A model generated the notes under the pieces. That model made no database searches. It saw only the letters and a program-made list of their open reading frames with translations, and was not told the origin of the DNA. From NCBI GenBank assembly GCA_033807775.1, contig CM066317.1:37575870-37639869 (forward strand): a DNA stretch of 64,000 bases, read 5' to 3'. The position numbers and the translations under genes were made by a program. The DNA is from Saussurea involucrata (Eukaryota; Streptophyta; Magnoliopsida; Asterales; Asteraceae). Shown piece by piece: positions 56,521 to 64,000 of this stretch. Each line of letters starts with the position of its first letter. The stretch's first letter is position 1.

Positions 56521-57348
56521 TTATGTGCCCTTGTCACTTCTTAACTTCTGTATTTTGCAGTCATAAAGAACTTGGATTCTTTTCATTAGATTTATCAATA
56601 TAATTGGAACATCTGATTTCTTTCTGATAAATTCAACCCATGTGAAACGTGAATACTCATCAACTAAGACAAGTATATATTTCTTGCCACCTAGGCTCTG
56701 TATTGCAATGGGACCGCAGAGGTCGACATGAAGCATGTACAGAGGCCTGGTGCAAGACACATCTGTTTTTCCTTTGTGGGAAGCTCTTTTGAGTTTTCCC
56801 ATCTCACAGGCAGAACATAAATGATCCTTATTGAATTTAACATTTGGCAAACCTTTAACTAGATCAAGTTTGACCAGTTTTTCCAATGTGTGAAAATTCA
56901 AGTGACAGAACCTGTTGTGCCATAACCAGGCTTCTTCACTTTTGCAGGCAACAAGGCAAACTTTGTCCTTGTTCTTTGAGTTGAAGTTCATTAGATATAG
57001 ATCACCTATTCTTTCAGCTCGCAGAAGTTCCATACTTGTTTCTTCACTTTGTAGAGAGCAGAAAGTTCTTTTGAACAACACATTGAATCCTGTATCACAA
57101 AGTTGACTTACACTGAGTAGGTTGTGCTTAAGGCCATCCACATATGCAACTTTGTATACAGAAACGTCTTCTTTCCTTTTGACTCCATAGCCTTTTATGT
57201 GTCCTTTCTTGTTGTCTCCAAAAGTCACAGATCCACCATCTTGTGTTTCTTTGTACGTGGATAGTGCACTTCTGTCACCAGTCATGTGCCTTGAGCATCC
57301 GGAGTCTAGATACCAGATTGGCACATACTTCTTCTGCAGGACAATCAC
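56521..57348 (-). CDS. pol: copia C protease and integrase N-terminal part
   Basis: 275 codons from a GTG at 57348, overlapping the gag stop. Protease signature PIWYLDSGCSRHMTGD; GSVTFGDNKKGHIKGYG; GLKHNLLSVSQLCDTGF; zinc-binding part WLWHNRFCHLNFHTLEKL ... CSACEMGK; core LHVDLCGP with the first catalytic Asp, and LRSDKGT with the second. It ends at a TAA where Glu is expected (KGT*FKN), and the same frame carries on into 56520. Pol is in the -1 frame relative to gag; the frame before the GTG is closed by TAA a few codons upstream. Confidence 0.88.
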   Translation of the reverse strand: MIVLQKKYVPIWYLDSGCSRHMTGDRSALSTYKETQDGGSVTFGDNKKGHIKGYGVKRKEDVSVYKVAYVDGLKHNLLSVSQLCDTGFNVLFKRTFCSLQSEETSMELLRAERIGDLYLMNFNSKNKDKVCLVACKSEEAWLWHNRFCHLNFHTLEKLVKLDLVKGLPNVKFNKDHLCSACEMGKLKRASHKGKTDVSCTRPLYMLHVDLCGPIAIQSLGGKKYILVLVDEYSRFTWVEFIRKKSDVPIILINLMKRIQVLYDCKIQKLRSDKGT

Positions 57349-60300
57349 AGAGATTTAGGTACCCATATCCATATGGGTCCAATATTGTTAGAGTTTTTCA
57401 AGTTTGCTTTGGCATTCTTGAAATACATTTTGTTTTCTGCAGAAAAGTCAGATTGTTTCTTTGTGGGATTTGACTTTTGAATTGGCGTAGAGAGTAGACA
57501 ATCTTGATTTGAAAAATGATTATTAAGTTTAGACATAAGATCAAAGCAATGACAGTATTGAATATGAGATGTAGTTTGTTTGAACTTTTCATTGAACTTT
57601 TTAAACTCAGCCACAGAGGCATTACATTCTTTCTTTACATTAGATTTCCTATTACTAGAAGATCTATGAATACTCGAATGTTGTTTGCAAAAGCTCTGTT
57701 TAGGACCTGCCTTCTGTGGGTTGCTTCTGTGGTGAGCTTCCTTTATCACTGTCACAGAAGAAAAAGATTTATTAACCTTGGGTTTTGAAAATCTAGAACT
57801 TATAGGATCAATAGAGGTCTTCTGTAACATTTTAAGCTCAGCAGAGGTTTTGACATGTAGATTCAAATTTAGAAAATCTTGGCAGATTGGAATCTCTGTG
57901 AGTTTCTCTTTTGGAGAAATAGTTATGTGAGGAACTTTAGAGGAGTATTTAACATCCTCTGTGTCATAGAGAGTTATCCCAGATGTAATATCTGTCTCTG
58001 AATCATCAGAAGATGAGTCGTCCTCGTATACAGAGGTTGAGTCAATTCTTTCAATAGAGGTTGAATTTTCCGAACATGCATCATACAAGCTTTCTTCCTC
58101 TGTAGAATAGTTTTCATAGATTGCAGAGGTTTCTAATAAGATTTCTTCAGTGAGAGATTTATCTATAGAAGATGTACAGAATTTTTCTAAAACGCTTGAT
58201 TTCCATATTTCCAAAATTTCTTTTTCAATTAAGTTTTTAAAGTTTTCTTCTGAAAAAATGGGTTTAAACTCAGGAGCTTCTGCTGATAACTTCTTTTCAA
58301 CGTTTATCAAACAGACAAAAGCAACCTGTGTTTGGGTCTCTGGTTTACCAAATTTGAAGATACCAATCTGATCTTGTGTTTTCAGATATTTCTTTGTTTT
58401 GATACCTCTATTGACAGAGGTTGAAGATGATGAGTCTGTGTTTTCAAACCACACGTTAATCATCTTCTTATGTTTCTTCAAGTAAGGATCCACAGAGATT
58501 TTTGCCCGTTTGCTTACAGAGATTAGATTTGGAAAATCTGGTTTGTTTGTTTTTCCAATCACAAATAACGAGGACAGAGGTTTGTTTCTTTTGCCTTCAA
58601 CACCTAGGGTGATATCATCATACCCTATACCTCGTCTCCCTATTTGTGAGTTTATTTTTTCATAAACTTTCTGTGCATCTTTATAGTTTTTAAGCAAAAC
58701 TTCTCTTCTGAGTAAATCTTGCCATAATACCTCTCTTTCTCTTTGAAAGTATTCTTTAAGAGCTCTTATGTCAGTAGTTTCGCTCCTTGAAACTGAAAGT
58801 TCTTTTGTTTTATCTTTTAAAGTATTGGTTAATTCAGAAATTTGTTTTTTTAAAGGATCTAGAGTTTTGTTCCATTTCTTTTCCATTCTCTCTTTTTCCT
58901 CAAAAATCTTTGCTTTTTCTTGAGTGAGAAGTCGTACTTGTCTCTCATTGAAAGTGAGTCTTTTCTGAATACTTTGATTTATCTCTTTCAGTTCAATTAA
59001 TTCAATGTTAATTCTAAGTGTGTTATCATCTACAGAGGTAATACAAGAGTTGGAATTTGAAGTAGATACCTCAGAGTCAGTGCAGGAGTCGACTTCTGCC
59101 ATGCCACAGAAGAGGGCATTGGCGGTATTTTCATCGTCAGAAGTAGAGTCTGACTGGAAGTCTTCTGTGTTCTCCTCAGAATGTCCTTTTGCCATTAAGG
59201 ATTTTTGAGCATAATATTCGGCTTTCTTTTTGTAGAAAGCAGAGTCCCTCTGTGGGCGATTTGATCTGCTTCTGCATTCATTCGCAAAATGGCCTGGTTT
59301 TCCGCAGTTAAAACACCCTTGAGGAGTGTTTCCTGTTCGATCAATGGACTTCTGTAGGTCTCTGCCTTTCTCTGATCTACATTCATTTGCATAGTGACCA
59401 GGTTTGCCGCACTTGTAGCATTCTTGCTGCGTGTGGCTTACCGAGTCATCTGACCTCTGTCGGTCATTCCCTCTGTAATTTCTATCGCTTGACCTCTGTC
59501 GGCCACTTGATTCTTCTCCTCTTCTGTCATCTCTTCTGTTGTCTCTTCTGTCATCCTGGTTGTCTCTATCATATCTTTCATTTTCGGAACCTCTTCTGTT
59601 TCCTCTGAACTCTTTTGTCAATAGAGCTAAAGATTTAGCTAGTGACGCAAGAGTTATTTCCTTTTCTGCTTGCTCTTCTTCTTCACTGTCAATTATCACC
59701 ATCTTCTTCTTCTCCTTCTTCTTCTCCTCTGTGGCTTTATCATTTCTTGGTCTCTGTGCATCCTCTTTAGTTTTACTAACCAATGCATATGGTGCAATGG
59801 TTAGTGTTTTAGCCTGTGCTATCTGAGGTTCTTGTGTGGCTAATGTTCCGTAAAGATCAGAGAGAGTCCAGGTGTCTAGATCCTGATTTGTCTGTAGGGA
59901 CATAGACAGCTGGAGCCATTCTTCATTTAGACTTTTTAAAAACATGACATTGTTTTCTTCAGAAGTTCTGTCAATGCCTGATTTTCTGCACTTGTTGATT
60001 AGAGAGTTGAATCTGTCGTATGTTGTTTGCAGAGATTCTGTTGCAGAGGCTCTGAATGCATGATATTCATTGATGTACTGTGCTCTTCGGTTTTTTTGTG
60101 TTTTAGCACCTCCTTCCAACTGTCTTTCCAATTCTTTCCACAGATCATGCGCTGTTTCACATGAATCCAAGGATTGAAAGAGTTCGTTGGGTATTTCCAT
60201 AATTAATGTCCTCTTGGTTTTCTGAGCAACTTCATCTTCTGCTTTATCTTCGGTTGACCACTCCCCTTTTGGCTTTGGTTTTTGATGTTCGGGGATTTCG

Positions 60301-60500
60301 GCAGATTCAGCAGTAGCAGGTACACGAGGTACTACTGTCATGGGAATAGGAGGAGGATTGTACAGATATTGTACTAGATTTCTTTCAGTGCCCTTGAAAA
60401 AATGGACCATTCTTATTTTCCACTGAGGATACTCATCTCGAAGGAGAGTAGGAGGTTTAGTGAGAGAACCAGTAGTAAAGAAATTATTTGTATTTGTCAT
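57345..60500 (-). CDS. gag: copia C gag, 1051 codons
   Basis: Intact. ATG at 60500 (MTNTNNFFTTGSLTKPP). UBN2-type core: LLRDEYPQWKIRMVHFFKGT, TKRTLIMEIPNELFQSL, AHDLWKELERQLEGG, ESLQTTYDRFN, SDLYGTLATQEP. Charged Lys/Glu stretch, Arg/Asp-rich stretch, then two zinc knuckles CYKCGKPGHYANEC and CFNCGKPGHFANEC. After these comes a long extension of over 600 residues with a coiled coil (LNERQVRLLTQEKAKIFEEK-like, near residues 560-640) and Ser/Glu-rich segments, ending IWVPKSL. Much longer than A's gag, whose readable part stops at the B insertion. Confidence 0.92.
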   Translation of the reverse strand: MTNTNNFFTTGSLTKPPTLLRDEYPQWKIRMVHFFKGTERNLVQYLYNPPPIPMTVVPRVPATAESAEIPEHQKPKPKGEWSTEDKAEDEVAQKTKRTLIMEIPNELFQSLDSCETAHDLWKELERQLEGGAKTQKNRRAQYINEYHAFRASATESLQTTYDRFNSLINKCRKSGIDRTSEENNVMFLKSLNEEWLQLSMSLQTNQDLDTWTLSDLYGTLATQEPQIAQAKTLTIAPYALVSKTKEDAQRPRNDKATEEKKKEKKKMVIIDSEEEEQAEKEITLASLAKSLALLTKEFRGNRRGSENERYDRDNQDDRRDNRRDDRRGEESSGRQRSSDRNYRGNDRQRSDDSVSHTQQECYKCGKPGHYANECRSEKGRDLQKSIDRTGNTPQGCFNCGKPGHFANECRSRSNRPQRDSAFYKKKAEYYAQKSLMAKGHSEENTEDFQSDSTSDDENTANALFCGMAEVDSCTDSEVSTSNSNSCITSVDDNTLRINIELIELKEINQSIQKRLTFNERQVRLLTQEKAKIFEEKERMEKKWNKTLDPLKKQISELTNTLKDKTKELSVSRSETTDIRALKEYFQREREVLWQDLLRREVLLKNYKDAQKVYEKINSQIGRRGIGYDDITLGVEGKRNKPLSSLFVIGKTNKPDFPNLISVSKRAKISVDPYLKKHKKMINVWFENTDSSSSTSVNRGIKTKKYLKTQDQIGIFKFGKPETQTQVAFVCLINVEKKLSAEAPEFKPIFSEENFKNLIEKEILEIWKSSVLEKFCTSSIDKSLTEEILLETSAIYENYSTEEESLYDACSENSTSIERIDSTSVYEDDSSSDDSETDITSGITLYDTEDVKYSSKVPHITISPKEKLTEIPICQDFLNLNLHVKTSAELKMLQKTSIDPISSRFSKPKVNKSFSSVTVIKEAHHRSNPQKAGPKQSFCKQHSSIHRSSSNRKSNVKKECNASVAEFKKFNEKFKQTTSHIQYCHCFDLMSKLNNHFSNQDCLLSTPIQKSNPTKKQSDFSAENKMYFKNAKANLKNSNNIGPIWIWVPKSL

Positions 60501-60657
60501 TTTTGAAGATTTTAGAAAGAAAGTATGACTAAAGAGTTACTTCGATGAACTTGATGATTTTCTGGGTTTAAGCAGTTTCCAGACACAATTTTAAATCTCA
60601 ATAATATCTATCACGAATCTTGATAAGTGGATCACTTGATATTGAAAATCAAGGAAG

Positions 60658-60669
60658 GCTCTGATACCA
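60658..60669 (-). other. primer binding site of copia C
   Basis: TGGTATCAGAGC on the minus strand, two bases from the LTR end; initiator methionine tRNA type. Confidence 0.9.
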
Positions 60670-60671
60670 AT

Positions 60672-61531
60672 TGTTGGTTCTCGTTTTGCTTAAACAAGAT
60701 TGTCAGATCTATTAGTTCAAGATAATGTTTGATGCAGAAGCGTATTTGAAGAACTAACAGATAAGATTGATAGATTTAGAACACACAAAGTCAAATAAAC
60801 AGTGAACAGAATATTATATCTCAAAGTTTACTGAATATATATCAAGATCAGGTTTATGAACCGTGAGTAAGAAAAAGCTTTAAAACAGATATGACTCTTA
60901 AGGTGAATAAGCTTTTGTGTTCTTGATGTTCGATTGAAGTGTTGTGTATTGTGTGTGTGTGTGTGTATGTAAGGAAGAACTCAACATGAGTCTTCCTTAT
61001 ATACTACTCTAAAGGGGACCATAAAGCATATGCTACTATTCAAAAGGTACGTATGAATAGTTGAGAGGATGTCGTGAACAGTTGCAAGGATGGCATGAAC
61101 AGTCAGACGTGCTGTATTGCATTTAATGCAGCAGACGTCTAATATGTACTAAGCCCTACTGAGTCCAATCAGAGTTTGACACGTCGATGTTGGACAGGGC
61201 ATGCTACCATGCAAGTTGATGTACGAGTCCTGTAGCAGTAGCAAGATATTATAAATATCTTCAAGTCTAAGTGAGGACCACAGAGGCTCTGTAATGAGTT
61301 ACATAGGTTCTGCGGTCTGGTCCTCTGTGGAGCAGTCTTCGCCGGATTCTGAGTCTTTGGTCTTCTTTGTGCGTATGACAGAGCTTCTGTAGGAAGCCTC
61401 TGCTGCTTCTGTAGCTTCTTGACCTTGATTTCTCGGTAATGTCGGCAGAGCCTCTGTAAGAGGCTTTCTTCACTTAGCCTATTTTTCACTACTTCTAAAT
61501 ACTTCTATGATTAGGAAGATTGAAGCTAACA
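60672..61531 (-). repeat. copia LTR (5' LTR of C)
   Basis: 860 bp, TGTTAGCTTCAATC (61531) to CGAGAACCAACA (60672). TATA box (minus GTATATAAGGAAG) at about 60992-61004. A longer TG repeat near 60949-60967 than in the 3' LTR. Confidence 0.92.
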
Positions 61532-61638
61532 CAATGCAATACGTAAGAAAAATAATTTTCATTCATCAAAAAGTCGGTTACATGGAATGACTCGACCACC
61601 AACGGTCGATCAAACAAAAACAAAGACCAAAAAACTAT
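61532..61638. other. non-coding 3' region of G, after the C insertion
   Basis: CAATGCAATACG... with GACTCGACCACCAACGGTCGATC, homologous to 22520-22595 of D. No gene. Confidence 0.6.
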
Positions 61639-64000
61639 CTAAGGTTGGGGAGGATCGACAACTGCATCATTGCCAGAGGCTTCGCCCTTAGAACCTGTTA
61701 ATGCCAAAAATCGTACCAAAGGGATAACTTAAGGTCGATGTAGACTTAAACAACTAAAGAAATAATCTTTCGACGAGATGTGCGACGATAAACAAAATAA
61801 AGAAACAAGGGATTTGATGACGCAGGAAAAACCTCAAACGAGGAAAAAACCTGCGGACAACAGTGGGTGTCGTCGCTATACTATGGTCGCCAATCAGGGG
61901 CGATGTCCTTGGATACTGGTGTCGATCGTACAACGATTACAATACAGATGAAGAAAATGCTTCAAAATGTAAAGTACAAGTGTTTGAACGTAAAAACAGG
62001 TGTTTGTCGTGTACGAAACAAAGTGTGATTTGCTGGTCGAGGGCTGTTGTCGTGCGTCGAGAGCGATACTTAGAACAATGGTTCTTCACTTTAGGTGTTC
62101 TTGAATATTGCTTTGGTTGTTAATCGCCGGATATTTGATGTCTTGAAATGTTGATTGAGCTTGATATTTATAGTCTTCGCATCCTTAGCTTCATCCATAA
62201 ATGCTCCTTTAATGGTCTTAACGGTTGGAAACGGTCGCCGGAGTAATGATCTTCGTCCGTTACGGTCACCGGCTGTTTAATGATTGCGTCGGTTATAGTC
62301 GTTGCTCCTTAATGACTTTTACTCCTGCATTAAACACTTAACAAACGGTCATGGTGAACGTTATCTTTGGTCGAGGTCGCATGGTTCTATGCGACGGTCG
62401 TACGGGACGGGCGACGTTATGGTCGAGCGTCGTAAGGAACTCTCGACTTACCTTTTATGAGGGACGACGATGGTGTTCTGGGTCTTTGTCGAGACCTTAT
62501 CTTAATACAAGATATAGTCCTTAATCATACATCTTACCTTTTCTGGTCGCGGTCGAGCGACGTGATTTTTTGTCCAAACAGAACCCTCGATCACCTCCTC
62601 TTCATCGGCTTCCTTCTCGTCGTCTGAGTCGATGTCCCTATCGGCTCCGACATTCTCCAGATAGAAGGCCAACTCATCTGACGCTGAGGCAAGGGGATTC
62701 TTCCCCAACAGATGCTGCCGCATGATCGCCGCCCGAGCGGTCAGTCGAGCCAAGGCGAAGACGGACTTCGCCTCGTCCCGCAGCTCTTTCACATCTCCCT
62801 CCAGCTCCGCCACCCTGGACTTGGAATCCTCGGCTTCTTTTTCACTCGCAGCCAAGGATTCCTTAGTCCTGTCTAGCTCCGCCCTTTGGTCGGCGATCAA
62901 AGACAGGGACTGCTTCAGACGGTAGTTCGCCTCATCCCTCGTACGACCGATGGCCTCAGACTCATTCGGTGCATCATCGAGACGTATGGACATAGCCTCG
63001 GCACGCTCTAGAGAAGTCTTCTCCCTGTCCAGTGCCACATTCCCTCTCTCGTGAGTAGAGGACACCAGACCCCTGATCTTCTCCATTTCGGAATGTAAGG
63101 CAAGGGAGGACTGAAACGCCTGAAAAACATAAAATACACGTTAGTAAACACTCGAAAAAATTAACAACGACAAAGTAAGACGAGTCTTGAAAGAACGACT
63201 TACCATGAACGCCAGTCCGGCAACGTGCGATCCCGTCTCCTCGACTGGGACCCCATGGAAACGCTCCTTGAAAGACATGTGCTGATATTTGCCCAGATGG
63301 GGGAAAAGTTTCATCCCGTCCAGGACATTATCAACCATGAAGTCTGACGGCAACGTAAAGTTGACCATCACGACCTCAGCCTCTCCCGTCGCATGGCCCT
63401 TGCCCTTGTCGGCCGATGAAGGGGTCGACGTGGTAGACAGAGACTTCGTCGTTTTCGTCGGAGGAGCAGAACTTAGCGATGTTGCGTCGATCGCACCAGA
63501 AGACGTCTTCGTCTTCACAGGTGATGCGACCGACACCTTCGTCTTCTCAGGCGTGACGACTCTCGACGAATCGTCAGCCTTCAAAGACGATTCCCTCGGG
63601 ACCGACATCCTGGTCCGCTTCAAAATCCCCGACCCAGTGGTCGAGGTCCCCTTCCTTTTTTCTCTGCCCCGACGGGCCATTTCAGGTTCAGTCGCCTTCT
63701 TGGCCATCGCAGACGACGCCTTCGCCTGAGATCCTCCTAGAAAAAAGAAAGGAAAAGAAAAAACGTCAAACGACAGATATAAGAGAAAAGATCGAGGTCG
63801 AGCCGAAAAGAGTAAGGTACACTTACTAGCCATGTCCTCTTCCTCTTCTCTCGACTCCTCTTTCTCTTCTTCCTCCTCTGTCTCTTCTTCCTCTTCTTCT
63901 TCCTCTCGTCTCTCCTCCCGATTCTCTCCCAGATACACTAAGTCTTCGTCGTTGTCATCCACAAGGTGTCGTGTGAAAAACGACCGCTCGATAGCACTAA
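61639..64000 (-). pseudogene. antisense spliced extra gene of gypsy G, interrupted by a solo LTR
   Basis: Opposite to gag-pol of G. Exons seen: beyond 64000 to 63827 (acidic, EERREEEEEEEETEEEEEKEE), 63736-63204 (MARRGREKRKGTSTTGSGI, SSADKGKGHATG, VNFTLPSDFMVDNVLDGMKL, FPHLGKYQ, HVAGLAFM), and 63119 to the stop at 61641 (coiled coil LDREKTSLERAEAMSIRLDD, FALARLTARAAIMRQHL, acidic DDEKEADEEEVIEG, end GEASGNDAVVDPPQP). Introns 63826-63737 and 63203-63120 have GT-AG ends and the same phases as in D. The last exon is split by a solo LTR at 61696-62580. No stop is seen in the exons in the window, so before that insertion this copy was in better shape than D's. Confidence 0.82.
61696..62580 (-). repeat. 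solo gypsy LTR in the antisense gene of G
   Basis: 885 bp, from TGTTTGGACAAAAAATCAC (62580) to GGCATTAACA (61696), flanked by GAACC at 61691-61695 and 62581-62585. TATA box CTATAAATATC at about 62163-62173. Confidence 0.92.

Larger units (their letters stand above)
46595..61531 (-). mobile_element. Ty1/copia element C, full length
   Basis: 14.9-kb minus-strand element with two LTRs of 854 and 860 bp that differ by about eleven bases and one TG-repeat indel by eye. Order: 5' LTR, primer site, gag (1051 codons), pol, spacer with TATA, third gene, polypurine tract, 3' LTR. Flanks are TAATG on the left and CAATG on the right, four of five matching. Only a handful of lesions: it is the youngest copia here. 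Confidence 0.92.
9650..64000 (+). mobile_element. Ty3/gypsy Tat-like element G, host of the nested insertions
   Basis: Plus-strand element running past the right edge: 5' LTR 9650-10356, primer site, gag 10458-12320, RT and two RNase H domains to 14802, integrase split between 14812-15345 and 45594-46138, non-coding 3' region 46139-46594 and 61532-61638, antisense gene from 61639 to beyond 64000. It is broken by copia A, copia C and a solo LTR. Removing these leaves one continuous gypsy internal region in the right order, and the integrase frame is continuous across the A insertion. Confidence 0.88.

Noticed and set aside
60658..60672. tRNA-Met sequence
   Set aside because: Only the 12-nt primer site is present, not a tRNA gene.

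Overview
This is plant nuclear DNA made almost entirely of LTR retrotransposons, stacked inside one another. I found no host gene, tRNA, rRNA or bacterial-type feature. The coding matter is Ty3/gypsy of the Tat kind (reverse transcriptase followed by two RNase H domains, a TGGCGCC primer site, an antisense extra gene) and Ty1/copia (UBN2-type gag, integrase before reverse transcriptase, initiator-Met primer site TGGTATCAGAGC). A eudicot is the natural host; the family cannot be fixed from the window.

Left part, 1-9649: remains of at least three gypsy elements, all on the minus strand. H (1-3117) has a fully open gag frame running off the left edge and a 934-bp LTR. The LTR also abuts the polypurine tract of a second, truncated element (3118-3445). 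E (3446-8430) is an internally deleted derivative with 1.3-kb LTRs. F (8431-9649) is an LTR remnant plus a gag fragment.

G, from 9650 to beyond 64000, is one plus-strand gypsy element inserted in F's gag. It carries LTR, primer site, degenerate gag, an open RT/dual RNase H frame, a split integrase, and an antisense spliced gene. It is interrupted by copia A (15346-45593, target duplication CTGAG), copia C (46595-61531) and a solo gypsy LTR (61696-62580, duplication GAACC).

Inside copia A lie the non-autonomous gypsy D (17577-26035, duplication GTGTC), itself hit by a solo LTR (17630-18514, duplication ATATT), and a related copia B (33359-43558). B carries an unrelated solo LTR (34919-35882, duplication CAAGC). 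The nesting is therefore five deep: F, G, A, D, solo LTR.

Two gene types are less ordinary. First, the three copia elements carry a long third gene after pol, in pol orientation. In A and B it has its own TATA box, a leader intron of about 390 nt ending just before the ATG, and an internal intron of about 158 nt; in C it has a TATA box close to the start. Second, the gypsy elements D and G carry an antisense gene with matching introns at matching phases and a TATA-like box. Both look like independently transcribed cargo genes, unlike gag-pol, which is expressed from the LTR. Most copies are broken by nonsense codons and frameshifts; H gag, G pol and C are the best preserved.
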